Below, piece after piece: positions 16,723 to 25,542 of a stretch of DNA of 64,000 bases. The notes beneath the pieces were generated by a model that was not told the DNA's origin, ran no database searches, and worked only from the letters and a program-made list of their open reading frames with translations. The translations under genes and the position numbers were made by a program. The stretch covers positions 1-64,000 of the forward strand of contig JAABTK010000009.1 in the NCBI GenBank assembly GCA_011389885.1. Direction: 5' to 3'. How positions within the stretch are numbered: the first letter of the stretch is position 1; each line of letters starts with the position of its first letter. Source of the DNA: Gammaproteobacteria bacterium (GTDB taxonomy: Bacteria; Pseudomonadota; Gammaproteobacteria; Chromatiales; Chromatiaceae).

Positions 16723-19683
16723 TCACTTGTTGGTGAAGATGTAAGTCCCCTCCCAATCTTCGGCGACCTCGATGTCGTTGCGTTGTAACTCCTCGCAGCG
16801 CTTGAGGAACAGTCTGACCGAGGAATCTTTAGGGAATTTGCGTTCCAAGGCAAGAAAAATCGTGGCAGCTTGAGCCCAGTCGCGTTCCCAATAGGCCGTC
16901 AGGCCATTTTGGTATATTTCGCAGAATCTTTGCAAAGTTTCCGGTAATGGCCTTTGGGCGGGGCCGAGCAGTTGGTAAATATTGACTCCCTTCTTCTTTC
17001 CTTTAACTGCCACCCGGTCGAGCAGCCGAAAGTGAAAATGCTCGCGCGCCTCTTGGAAGGTGTCTTCACTGACGATGATTTGGGTGCCGTAAAACTTGTT
17101 GATGCCCTCCAGGCGTGAGGCTAGGTTTACGCCATCCCCTACTACAGTGTAGTTGAGACGATTTTGCGACCCCACGTTGCCGACGATGACCGATCCCGTA
17201 TGTAGTCCGAAGCGGGTCGTCATAACGGGCTTTCCCTGAGCGGCCCATGCGGCATTTAATCGCTGCAAACGCCCCTGACACCGCAGCGCCGCGGAGCAGG
17301 CCAAAAAGGCGGTGTTGGGTTGCGGCGTGGGCGCGCCCCAGAAGGCCATTATAGCATCCCCGATGTATTTGTCCACGGTGCCCCTTTCTTCCAGAATGAT
17401 GCGGGTCATCTGGTCAAGGTATTCGGATAGATGCAGCATAAGCTCTTGGGCCGGCAGGTTCTCCGAGATGCTGGTGAATCCCTCAATGTCGGTGAACATT
17501 ATAGTCAAACGTTGGAACTCACCGCCGAGCCTTGCCGATTGGCCCTTCTGAATCAGCAACCGCACCAAGTCCGCCGGTACATATTTTTGAAATGATGCTA
17601 GGCCGTCCCGCGCCAGGAGCATGCTATGGTTCATGGTGTCTATTTCGGAAAAGCGGGAGTGTACGCCCCGGATCTCTCCTAGTCGGAAATCCTTAAAACG
17701 GTCCATGGAGCGGGCAAGCCGGATGATGGGTTTGCTGATTCGGGTGGCAAGGATGTACACCAACAGTATGGCCAGGGTTAAAATGAGGGCGGCGATTGTT
17801 CCGGCCTCTAACAGCATTTCTCCCACCTCGCCCAACAGATCGTCTTCCGGGATTACGGCAACGATGCTCCAGTCTTTTTCACCGAGTATTTTCGGGAAAG
17901 GCTGGATCAGCGAGATGTAGTTTGCGTCTTGGCTTGAGAAAGTGAAGCGGATCTCGTCTGGATCTTTCCGGTGCTGTTGGTAGGCGATGCGCACGGCTTC
18001 GTTGTCGAGTTCCTCCACTAGGCGTAGCCGTAACTTGTCACCCTCTATCATGAGAATTTGCGATTTGTCCGGATAGGCCACAACCTCACCCGCCCGGTTG
18101 GCTATGAAGAGGATGCCGTTGGGGCTTACCCGGCTCTCCGCGACGAAATCCGAGACCTTGTAGAGCGGGATGTTCACCGCCACCACCCCAGCCTTGTCTC
18201 CCTCTTCGGTCAATACGGGGTGAGTGGCCGCCACCACCGGGGTCTTGGCCGAGGCGGAGACGTAGACGCTCGACCAATGGATCCGGCTGATGTTTTTCGC
18301 GCTCAAATACCAGGGGCGAACGCGAGGATCGAATTCGGTGCGCTTATGCTTTTCCGTAATCACCGAGAACTCTTCGTCGCGGTAGATCTTGCGATCAATG
18401 GGGGCCTCATTCGGTTGCGAGCGATCGATCAACCGGGTGGCCAAATAGGGCTCTCTGCGTGTTTGGACGTAGTTGCCCTCGGCATCGGCGATAAAAAAGC
18501 TCTGTAGTTGGGGGAGGGTGACCAGGGGTTGCCACATCCGCTGCCATAGGGGGTCAAGGTCGCGGGTAATGGCCAAGGGAGCGTCGCTCGCTGGGAAGCT
18601 CAGGCTCAAGCCGCGGACCTGTTTTGCTGGTTGTTCGAAGAAACTGAATATCTCAGTGGTCGTTTGCTCGAAATCCAGGCGCTTATGATCAGAGGCAGTC
18701 CCTGGGGCGAACATGATTGCCTTCCATCCAGGCTTGTCGAAATAGGAGGGAAAGTCGGCGGTATAGGCGGTATGCACTTCACCGCCCACGAAGAAGCTGA
18801 ATTTCTCCGCATTGCGGCGGGCTTCGAGGGACTCGAACAGGGCCTTTACTGCCTTGTTCTTCAGTTCGCCCAGAAGCCTGGGCCTCAACTCCCCGTCTTC
18901 CTCGAGAACCAGTAGCTGGCTCTTGTCGGGGTATGCCAGCAATCGCCCTTGGTCATCGATAAGAATGATGGTCTGGCTCTTGCGTACGGCGAGTTCGGAA
19001 ATGAAGTCGGAGACCGCATACAAGGGAATATTGACCCCGGCAACGGCCCGAATGCGTTTTCCTGTGGTGTCCGTCACCGGGTGGGTTACCGCAATGACTG
19101 GGGTTTTCGCCGAACTCGAAACATAGACATCGGACCAGTTCAAGCGCGGCTCGGCGGGAGTGGACTTGTACCACGGTCGGGTTCTGGGGTCGAAGTCCGT
19201 GGGTTTGGTCTTTTCGGTGATCAGGTTGAACGACGCATCACGAAAGACCCGGTAGTCGAAAACGCCCTGTTCGGGCTGACGTCGATCAATGGTGCGGGAG
19301 ACGAATTCGGGATCGCGCCGGACCTGGACATAGTTGCCTTGGGTGTCGGCCACGAATAGGCTCTGCATTTGCGGGGTAAGGAGCAAGGGCTTCCACATCA
19401 GGCGCCACAGTTCCTCGTGATTTTCGACGATAGCTCGCTGTTTTTTCGTGTTTTCCAGGTATTCTGCAAGGATTGCCGTATAGGAGGCGGGCACGCCAAG
19501 AAAGTTTTGAGTGTTGTCGATGATCCTTTGGGCGCTGATGGCGGTGATTCGGTCGGATAGGTCTAAAACCATATCCGAGATTCGCATTTGAAAGTTGAAG
19601 GATATCGCACCGGCTACCGCCAGTATTGCGATTACGAAGACCTGGGTGATTCCGAGTCGGAAAGAGATCTTTGTTTTGCTCAT
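16723..19683 (-). CDS. Class III adenylate cyclase with two tandem periplasmic Cache domains
   Basis: 986 residues. TM1 (about 11-31) and TM2 (625-647) bracket a periplasmic region of nearly 600 residues containing two homologous dCache units (about 92-230 and 379-515). These share FDPR-RPWY and SSAKTPV-A-THPV, clear evidence of internal duplication. A HAMP-like segment follows TM2, then a class III cyclase domain (about 722-905). Metal-binding D732 and D776, K772 with T846 for adenine choice, and catalytic N853/R857 are all present, so ATP is the likely substrate and the enzyme should be active. A C-terminal 80-residue tail looks TPR-like. The gene is first in line with the binding-protein and sensor-MFS genes; 178 bases separate it from the next start. 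Confidence 0.93.
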   Translation of the reverse strand: MSKTKISFRLGITQVFVIAILAVAGAISFNFQMRISDMVLDLSDRITAISAQRIIDNTQNFLGVPASYTAILAEYLENTKKQRAIVENHEELWRLMWKPLLLTPQMQSLFVADTQGNYVQVRRDPEFVSRTIDRRQPEQGVFDYRVFRDASFNLITEKTKPTDFDPRTRPWYKSTPAEPRLNWSDVYVSSSAKTPVIAVTHPVTDTTGKRIRAVAGVNIPLYAVSDFISELAVRKSQTIILIDDQGRLLAYPDKSQLLVLEEDGELRPRLLGELKNKAVKALFESLEARRNAEKFSFFVGGEVHTAYTADFPSYFDKPGWKAIMFAPGTASDHKRLDFEQTTTEIFSFFEQPAKQVRGLSLSFPASDAPLAITRDLDPLWQRMWQPLVTLPQLQSFFIADAEGNYVQTRREPYLATRLIDRSQPNEAPIDRKIYRDEEFSVITEKHKRTEFDPRVRPWYLSAKNISRIHWSSVYVSASAKTPVVAATHPVLTEEGDKAGVVAVNIPLYKVSDFVAESRVSPNGILFIANRAGEVVAYPDKSQILMIEGDKLRLRLVEELDNEAVRIAYQQHRKDPDEIRFTFSSQDANYISLIQPFPKILGEKDWSIVAVIPEDDLLGEVGEMLLEAGTIAALILTLAILLVYILATRISKPIIRLARSMDRFKDFRLGEIRGVHSRFSEIDTMNHSMLLARDGLASFQKYVPADLVRLLIQKGQSARLGGEFQRLTIMFTDIEGFTSISENLPAQELMLHLSEYLDQMTRIILEERGTVDKYIGDAIMAFWGAPTPQPNTAFLACSAALRCQGRLQRLNAAWAAQGKPVMTTRFGLHTGSVIVGNVGSQNRLNYTVVGDGVNLASRLEGINKFYGTQIIVSEDTFQEAREHFHFRLLDRVAVKGKKKGVNIYQLLGPAQRPLPETLQRFCEIYQNGLTAYWERDWAQAATIFLALERKFPKDSSVRLFLKRCEELQRNDIEVAEDWEGTYIFTNK

Positions 19684-19821
19684 CCGAGGCTGGTTCCTTG
19701 CGGTGCTGAAAGAAAACTACTGGGGTCAGTATATAGCTTCTGACTCTGTCCGATGCTACGGTGATCTCCTCGCGGCAAGGCTTGCTGCGCCCGGCCGCAG
19801 GGCAAGCAGCCGCCGCCGGGA

Positions 19822-20259
19822 TCAATGGAAGAAGCGTTTCAAGGTCTTGGAGATCCAGGTTGAGGAGGCGTTTTTGCGGACGAAGGGCGCATAGTCGGTG
19901 TCGTCGCGCTGGATGTGGTTGGTGAGCCAGATTTTTAGGTCGTTCAGTAGCTTACGCGATACGTCCTCGCCTGCGCGGTAGCGTTCCTGGTAGTTTTCGA
20001 TGCGGTGGGTGAAGTTTTCATGCACCTTTTTATGGGTTTTGATATAGGTGTAGCCGCCCTGTTCCATTAGTTGCTCTTCGAATGCGAAATGGGTGACGGT
20101 GTATTCCACCAGCTCGGATAGAATACGCCCTACTTCGGTTTCGCTGTGGGTGCTGATGGCGGTGTTGAGTTCGTTGATGTAATCGACGATTCTCCGGTGC
20201 TGGCTATCGATCACCGGGATGCCGATTTCGAGGGACGAGTCCCAGGCCCAGTATGACAT
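19822..20259 (-). CDS. Bacteriohemerythrin
   Basis: 145 residues from ATG 20259, preceded by GAGGAG eight bases upstream. All diiron ligands of the family are visible: H21, H57, E61, H76, H80, H115 and D120. The single-domain, soluble four-helix protein reversibly binds O2; roles in oxygen storage, delivery or sensing are known for relatives. It lies between a soluble PDC sensor gene and the double-Cache adenylate cyclase, all on the same strand, hinting at oxygen-linked signalling. That link is inference only. Confidence 0.95.
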   Translation of the reverse strand: MSYWAWDSSLEIGIPVIDSQHRRIVDYINELNTAISTHSETEVGRILSELVEYTVTHFAFEEQLMEQGGYTYIKTHKKVHENFTHRIENYQERYRAGEDVSRKLLNDLKIWLTNHIQRDDTDYAPFVRKNASSTWISKTLKRFFH

Positions 20260-20462
20260 GTCGTAATCTCCTCTCAATATCTTAAGACGATTTCTGTCAA
20301 ATCTTATGCCGCCTTGCTGGTCTTTTTGTCCGTCTTCCGCGGCGGCGCCTGCCCTTGCATAGCTCGCTATGCGCGGGTTGACGCGCCTTAAATACGAATT
20401 CTGGTACGAGATTTTCCGGCAATCGCCTAAGCGGTCGGTGCTGCCGACTCTGTTGGTTATTA

Positions 20463-20622
20463 GAGGCTGTCTGAGAATGGGAACGGTAGCGACGGGATGC
20501 CAGTTTGAGGCCGTTTTATGGTTCATTTGAGGCGAATAGCGGGACTATTTAACGAAAAATGAACGCAACATCTGACCAAAAGGGCATTTCCGCAGTCGAT
20601 TTCTCTATTCTCAGACAGCCTC
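20463..20622. mobile_element. 160-bp MITE, copy 1
   Basis: The element begins GAGGCTGTCTGAGAATGG and ends with its near-perfect inverse (CTATTCTCAGACAGCCTC). It is flanked by TTA on both sides (20460-20462 and 20623-20625), consistent with a 3-bp target duplication. A second copy of exactly the same length lies at 30247-30406, and the interiors are highly similar (TGAGGCCGTTTTATGGTTCA; GACCAAAAGGGC). There is no transposase inside. Ends and target site recall IS5-group elements (inference). The remaining bases 20260-20459 and 20626-20756 hold no gene; 20411-20430 carries an inverted copy of the TTAGGCGATTGCCGGAAA motif. Confidence 0.85.
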
Positions 20623-20756
20623 TTAGGGGGGCGGATGCTGGAGCGTTCGCGGTCTCGCGATTCGGGGCAGCCGCCAGTAGGGACATAAGGGTTTTTCGTT
20701 TAGGGGTAGATGACCATGATAAGCGACGGCGTTCGCCGGAATCAAGCGCCCCGCGT

Positions 20757-21713
20757 TTATTGCTGACCGGCGGCGAGTTCGCCAATCCAAAAGGATAGGT
20801 TTTTTTCCAAAAATTCGTCCGCTGGCATGTAATGCGAGCCGTCGCAGGAGAAGGTCAGGCCGACCATGCCGTTCATGATGTTGAGCGAGCCGGAGCGCAG
20901 GTAGACGGTTTCGTCCGCGTAGCGCAGGGCCTTGAATTCGTCTAGGATGCGCGGGATTTGGGCCGGTCGCACTTGGGCCGCCGCGGGGTAGGCATGCATG
21001 GGATAAAACAGGCAGAGGTCCGGGTTCACGATCTCCTCCGGGGTATGGATGCGGTAGTTGTACGGGTCTTTGAGCAGCCAAAAAGAGCAGCGCCCGCTGG
21101 AGAAGTGGATTTTGACATGAAAAATGCCGTGCTCCGCCACTAAGCACTCGATGCTCTGCAGGGCCTGGTCGATGTGATCGTCCATTTTGCTTTGCACGCG
21201 CTCCTGCATGAACAGGGTGCTGCGCACGGCCGGGTCGCCGCGAAACTGTTGCCAGTGCAGGTGCTGCGGGCTGAGCTGGGCGTCCATCAGCAGGTCGCCG
21301 AGGGCGAAGTCGGCGGCGATGAAGCCCAGCAGATGCCCGTCGCGGTTCACCGCGTGCAGGGCGGTGACGCACTGTTCGTGGGTGTGCATGCTTTGGTAGA
21401 CCGAGGACAGCATGATGCCCTTGAACGGCAGGTTGTTCTTGAGATAGGGGCGTTGCGAGAGGTCGGCGCCGCGCCAGCCGGTGTCCGCCTCGGCGGGTTG
21501 AATTAGGGATGAAATCACCCGGTTTTTCCGGTCCCAGGCGTACAGGGTGCGGCAGTTGGAGATCGCGCCGATGGCCTCTTGCATGGCCCGATCAAGGGCG
21601 TTGGGGTCGGGCCAGTGCGCGGCGCACTGTTCCGCCAGACGGTCCAGGGGCTGGGCCACGACTTCGGCGAGGGCGGCCTTTTTGGCCAGAACGGCTTGTT
21701 GCAGGGTGTGCAT
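20757..21713 (-). CDS. Soluble PDC/Cache sensor-domain protein
   Basis: 318 residues with no signal peptide or membrane segment visible. The first 180 residues resemble a PDC/Cache sensor (AISNCRTLYAWDRKNRVISSLI, GADLSQRPYLKNNLPF, GIMLSSVYQS, FIAADFALGDLL). The remainder (about 190-318) is a conserved-looking region rich in aromatic residues (HFSSGRCSFWLLKDPYNYRIHTPEE shows the pattern in part) with no recognised domain. No output module such as HAMP, GGDEF or kinase is attached. It may be a cytoplasmic ligand-binding protein whose partner is encoded elsewhere, possibly the downstream signalling genes on the same strand. Confidence 0.75.
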   Translation of the reverse strand: MHTLQQAVLAKKAALAEVVAQPLDRLAEQCAAHWPDPNALDRAMQEAIGAISNCRTLYAWDRKNRVISSLIQPAEADTGWRGADLSQRPYLKNNLPFKGIMLSSVYQSMHTHEQCVTALHAVNRDGHLLGFIAADFALGDLLMDAQLSPQHLHWQQFRGDPAVRSTLFMQERVQSKMDDHIDQALQSIECLVAEHGIFHVKIHFSSGRCSFWLLKDPYNYRIHTPEEIVNPDLCLFYPMHAYPAAAQVRPAQIPRILDEFKALRYADETVYLRSGSLNIMNGMVGLTFSCDGSHYMPADEFLEKNLSFWIGELAAGQQ

Positions 21714-21742
21714 GAGGGTTCCTCATCGGCGGTGCGGGTTGA

Positions 21743-22142
21743 CTAGTTCAGTTTGTCTAAGCATCGGAAACAACCCAGGCGCTCTCGGGGCGCAGGGCAC
21801 GCGGAGAACCGCAGGGGGCGCAGAGAGGCATTTCGATTTCATGCTCGTTCCCAAGGTCTCCTTGGGAAGGCCTGTGTTGCAAGCTCGAGCTTGCCGAATG
21901 GCTCGGGAAGCAGGGCTTCCAAGACGTGGGTCTTCAAGCTGGGGCTTGGGGGCCAGCGGAAAATCCACCAACCTTTCAGCGCCGTGCCCATTAAGGGCGC
22001 CTTTGATGGGCGCGGCGCTGATAGATCGCGACCAAAGCCAACGCCAGGGGAGCGCCTTTTCCCATCCGCGCTCTGCGGTCCTCTGCGCCCTCTGCGTCCC
22101 TAAGAGCCGTTGTTTCCGATGCCTGGGCGCCAACTGTACCAG
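21743..22142. repeat. CTAGTAC-type intergenic element, copy at 21.7 kb
   Basis: A 400-bp non-coding element. One end reads CTAG...TCTAAGCATCGGAAACAAC and the other TTGTTTCCGATGCCTGGGCG...GTACCAG, giving inverted ends of the family. Inside are CGCAGAG-rich blocks and a chain of small hairpins (TTCCCAAGG...CCTTGGGAA; GCAAGCTCGAGCTTGC; GGAAGCAGGGCTTCC). It occupies most of the gap between the PDC gene and hemE. Confidence 0.65.
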
Positions 22143-22299
22143 ATTGTCCCGGGTTGATGTCCCGGTGCAAGGCGTCCGGCGGTGTGAAAGCCGGCGCAAC
22201 GCGGGGGGGCTCAGCGAGAGGGGCTGGATTGCGGCCGCTTGCGGCGGTTGTTTCGTGTAAAATGCAGGCTTTTAAGCCGTTTCGACCAGAGGGGATGAC

Positions 22300-23364
22300 A
22301 TGACCGAGCTTGCCAACGACCGTTTGTTGAGGGCCTTGATGCGCCAGCCGGTGGATGTGACCCCGGTGTGGATGATGCGTCAGGCCGGGCGCTATCTGCC
22401 CGAGTATCGCGAGACCCGCAAGCGTGCCGGAAGCTTTCTGGATCTGTGCAAGAACCCGGAGCTGGCCTGCGAGGTCACCTTGCAGCCGCTGGAGCGCTTT
22501 CCGCTGGATGGGGCGATCCTGTTTTCCGATATCCTCACCATCCCCGATGCCATGGGCCTGGGGCTGTATTTCGCCGAGGGAGAGGGGCCGCGGTTCGAGC
22601 GCCCGGTGCGCGACGAGGCCGCGGTGAAGGCCTTGGGGGTTCCCGATGCCGAGCAGGACTTGGGCTATGTGATGGATGCGGTGCGGGTGATCCGCAGGGA
22701 GCTGAACGGGCGAGTGCCGTTGATCGGCTTCTCCGGCAGCCCCTGGACCCTGGCGACTTACATGGTGGAGGGCGGGACCACCAAGAACTTCGCCCGCTGC
22801 AAGGGCATGCTCTACGAACGCCCGGATCTGATGCACCATCTGCTGTCGGTCACCGCCGATGCGGTCACCGCCTACCTGAACGCCCAAATTCGCGCCGGGG
22901 TCCAGGCGGTGATGCTGTTCGACACCTGGGGCGGGGTGCTCTCGCCGCGGGCCTATGAGGCCTTCTCGCTGCAATACATGGAGCAGATCATCGGCGGCTT
23001 GCAGCGCGCAAGCGAAGGCCGTGCGGTGCCCGTGGTGCTGTTCACCAAGGGCGGCGGCCAGTGGTTGTCGCGCATCGCCAAGAGCGGTTGTGACGCGGTG
23101 GGGGTGGATTGGACTACGGATTTGGCCGATGCGCGGGTGCTGGTGCAGGACGAGGTGGCGCTCCAGGGCAATCTTGATCCCTGCATCCTCTACGCCTCCG
23201 GCGAACGGATCCGCGAGGAAGTCGGGCGCGTGCTCGACAGCTACGGTCACGGCCCGGGGCATGTGTTCAACCTCGGGCACGGCATCCACCCCGACGTGGA
23301 TCCGGAACACGCCCGGGTGCTGGTGGAGGCGGTGCATGAGCTGAGCCCGCCTTATCACCGCTGA
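22300..23364 (+). CDS. hemE: Uroporphyrinogen decarboxylase
   Basis: 354 residues, the normal length. ATG 22300 follows AGGGGAT at proper spacing. Family hallmarks are intact: [16 protein letters not shown] near the N-terminus, [30 protein letters not shown] and NLGHGI...P near the C-terminus. It converts uroporphyrinogen III to coproporphyrinogen III in haem (and, if present, bacteriochlorophyll) synthesis in the cytoplasm. It stands alone; upstream is the CTAGTAC repeat element and downstream a block of repeat fragments. Confidence 0.98.
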   Translation: MTELANDRLLRALMRQPVDVTPVWMMRQAGRYLPEYRETRKRAGSFLDLCKNPELACEVTLQPLERFPLDGAILFSDILTIPDAMGLGLYFAEGEGPRFERPVRDEAAVKALGVPDAEQDLGYVMDAVRVIRRELNGRVPLIGFSGSPWTLATYMVEGGTTKNFARCKGMLYERPDLMHHLLSVTADAVTAYLNAQIRAGVQAVMLFDTWGGVLSPRAYEAFSLQYMEQIIGGLQRASEGRAVPVVLFTKGGGQWLSRIAKSGCDAVGVDWTTDLADARVLVQDEVALQGNLDPCILYASGERIREEVGRVLDSYGHGPGHVFNLGHGIHPDVDPEHARVLVEAVHELSPPYHR

Positions 23365-23915
23365 TACAGGGTTTCTTGTAACGCGAAGGACGCAAAGAGC
23401 GGCGCAAAGAAGGCAAAGTTTTTTGTTGCGATCAGTGCCGCCTGGTAAGGAGAGCGCGGCTTTCGCGCCGGTCTCGATCTAACTGGGTTGAGGCGGACAG
23501 CTTTGCTCTTTCGGGCGCTGAAAGTCAATGGAGTTTCGGATAGCCCCAAACCTTAGGAGCGCAAGCATTCGCGACTTGGCCTGGTCCGGTCGCGAATAAA
23601 TTCGCTCCTACGCCTTCCGCGGTCAAATAATAAAACCCTTGGCGCTCTTTGCGTCCTTGCCTTTGCGCCCTTGGCGTTATAGACAGGCGCCTCCTGATGG
23701 GCGCGGCGCTGAAAGGCTGGAGGATCTTTGAGGGTTTGCGCGAGCGCCTTTGCCCATCCGGCTTAAACCGGGGTCTGGCTATAGCGCAAAGATCGCAAAG
23801 GCAAAGAGCGCCCAGGTTGTTGGAGTTCCTGCAACGAAAAAACCTTTGCGCCCCTGGCGGCCGGCTTTGCGTTCTTTGCGTTATAAGGGACCAGCTCGCA
23901 TGCCGGGCCGGGCAC
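23365..23915. repeat. Intergenic mosaic of repeat fragments
   Basis: No gene is visible in these 551 bases. They contain GCAAAG-rich blocks (CGCAAAGAGCGGCGCAAAG and inverse forms such as CTTTGCGCCCTTGGCGTTAT), short palindromes, and a segment near 23690-23765 (GATGGGCGCGGCGCTGA ... GAGCGCCTTTGCCCATCCG) that recurs near 22010-22075 and 63480-63555. It appears to be a nesting ground of several dispersed repeat types. Confidence 0.55.
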
Positions 23916-24380
23916 TCACAGCGCCTTGACTAGCTCCAGCACTGCCGCCGCGTGACCCTTGGGCTTGACGTCGTACAGGGCGTGGCGGATCTTGCCTTCC
24001 AGGTCGATGATAAAGGTGGAGCGCTGGATCCCGAACTGGCGCACGCCGTGGGCCTCTTTTTCCCGCCACACGCCGTAGTCTTCGCACGCATTGCCGTCTT
24101 CGTCCGATAGCAGCCGAATGGCCAGGCCGTGCTTGTCGCGAAAGTCGCCGTGGCTGTCGCAGCTATCCTTGCTAATGCCGATCACCACGCTATTGGCGGC
24201 CGCGAAGGCGTCCTCCAGGTCGGAGAACTCAATGGCCTCCAGGGTGCAGCCGGGGGTGTCGTCCTTGGGGTAGAAATACAGTACGACCTGGGCCTGGTTC
24301 TTGAGCTCCGCCAAGGACGTCAATTCGAGATCCGCATTCGGCAGCTCGAACTCGGGGGCGGTGTCACCGGGTTGCAGCAT
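23916..24380 (-). CDS. bcp: Peroxiredoxin, Bcp/PrxQ subfamily
   Basis: 154 residues. The thioredoxin-fold peroxidase has the peroxidatic cysteine C45 in YPKDDTPGCT and the conserved GxF/STFIIDLEGKI strand. It reduces H2O2 and organic peroxides in the cytoplasm with thioredoxin. In many Bcp proteins a resolving cysteine sits five residues later (position 50); here that position is isoleucine (PGCTLEAIEF). The enzyme is therefore 1-Cys or uses another cysteine such as those in KDSCDSHGD or GNACEDYG. It is upstream of, and divergent from, the repeat region; speD lies 34 bases upstream on the same strand and may share a transcript. Confidence 0.95.
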   Translation of the reverse strand: MLQPGDTAPEFELPNADLELTSLAELKNQAQVVLYFYPKDDTPGCTLEAIEFSDLEDAFAAANSVVIGISKDSCDSHGDFRDKHGLAIRLLSDEDGNACEDYGVWREKEAHGVRQFGIQRSTFIIDLEGKIRHALYDVKPKGHAAAVLELVKAL

Positions 24381-24414
24381 GAGGTTTTCCTCTTATCCAG
24401 CAAGGTAGGATGAG

Positions 24415-25230
24415 TCAAAGCTCCAGATTGCGGGCCAAATTGCGCCCGTAATAGATTTCCGTCATCTCCTGGCGCACCAGTTTGTGCAGCCGCTTCCACT
24501 CCTTTGGCGACAGGTCCTCCTCGTCCACGCAGAATAGGTAATCGTCGAGCTTGAAGTGCTTGATCACCATCTTGGTGTGGAAGATGTTTTCCTGATAGAC
24601 GTTCACGTCCATCATTTGATACTTCTGCTTGGAGTCGCGCGAGATGTAGTTCTGGATCGAGCTGATGTTATGGTCGATGAAGTGTTTGCGCCCGCGCACG
24701 TCGCGGGTGAAGCCGCGCACTCGGTAGTCGAGGGTCACGATGTCCGATTCGAGGGCGTGCAGCAGGTAGTTCACCGCCTTCAGCGGCGAGATGCGCCCGC
24801 AGGTGGACACGTCGATATCCGCACGAAAGGTGCTGATACCGTTGGTCGGGTGGCTCTCGGGATAGGTATGCACCGTGATATGGCTCTTGTCGAGGTGCGC
24901 CACCACGGAATCCGGCAGCGGACCCGGCGATTGGGTGTTCGACAACTGCTCGGACATCACCGGCTCTTCCGAAATCAGCATGGTCACGCTGGCCCCTTCC
25001 GGCTCGTAGTCCTGATGGGCGATGTTCAGGATGTTGGCCCCGATGATGTTGGCCACATCGGTGAGGATATGGGTCAGCCGGTCCGCGTTGTAGGCCTCAT
25101 CGATGTACTCGATATAGGCCAAACGCTGCTCCTCCGAGTCGGCGTAACAAATATCGTAGACGTTGAAACTCAGGGTTTTGGTTAGGTTGTTGAACCCATG
25201 GAGCTGCAATTTCTTCAGTGCTTTGGGCAT
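24415..25230 (-). CDS. speD: S-adenosylmethionine decarboxylase proenzyme (E. coli type)
   Basis: 271 residues from ATG 25230, close to the 264 of E. coli SpeD. The self-cleavage site is [13 protein letters not shown] with S116 as the pyruvoyl precursor; C144 in [10 protein letters not shown] is the expected proton donor. The product is cleaved into two chains and makes decarboxylated SAM, the aminopropyl donor for spermidine. No speE is seen nearby. It is divergent from ftsK. Confidence 0.97.
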   Translation of the reverse strand: MPKALKKLQLHGFNNLTKTLSFNVYDICYADSEEQRLAYIEYIDEAYNADRLTHILTDVANIIGANILNIAHQDYEPEGASVTMLISEEPVMSEQLSNTQSPGPLPDSVVAHLDKSHITVHTYPESHPTNGISTFRADIDVSTCGRISPLKAVNYLLHALESDIVTLDYRVRGFTRDVRGRKHFIDHNISSIQNYISRDSKQKYQMMDVNVYQENIFHTKMVIKHFKLDDYLFCVDEEDLSPKEWKRLHKLVRQEMTEIYYGRNLARNLEL

Positions 25231-25469
25231 TGGATTCGATTCGTCTCCGGCTTGGGGCGCGCGCGACCGGGCTGGGCGTCGCCGGTAGCAAAAACGGGCG
25301 CCAGCATACCACCGAACACGCCCCCTGTGTCTCGGATTTGCGGGGCGATGCCGACCTTTTTCAAGCCCGTGGCGCAAGATGCGGCCTCGCAGCCCCGTCA
25401 TCGCGCCCGCCGCGGGCGAAAAAGCGCCCAGGAATCCCCCGTCGCCTGCATAATCAACCACTTACTAAG

Positions 25470-25500
25470 TTAGACGAACTAGGTTCCGTAAGTCTATAAT
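25470..25500 (+). promoter_or_regulatory. Candidate ftsK promoter
   Basis: A perfect -10 box TATAAT lies at 25495-25500, 42 bases before the ftsK start. The best -35 match, TTAGAC at 25470-25475, is weak and the spacer is long (19 bases). Confidence 0.35.
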
Positions 25501-25542
25501 GTATAGCAATAATCTGGAACCCTTTCGCCCCTAGAGGACATC

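Noticed and set aside
23365-23915. Small genes in the repeat-rich gap after hemE
   Set aside because: Short frames here have no ribosome-binding site or recognisable protein features and coincide with dispersed non-coding repeats. The same was concluded for frames in 21714-22299, 28066-28774, 50324-51110, 58333-58720, 59953-60520 and 63297-63834.
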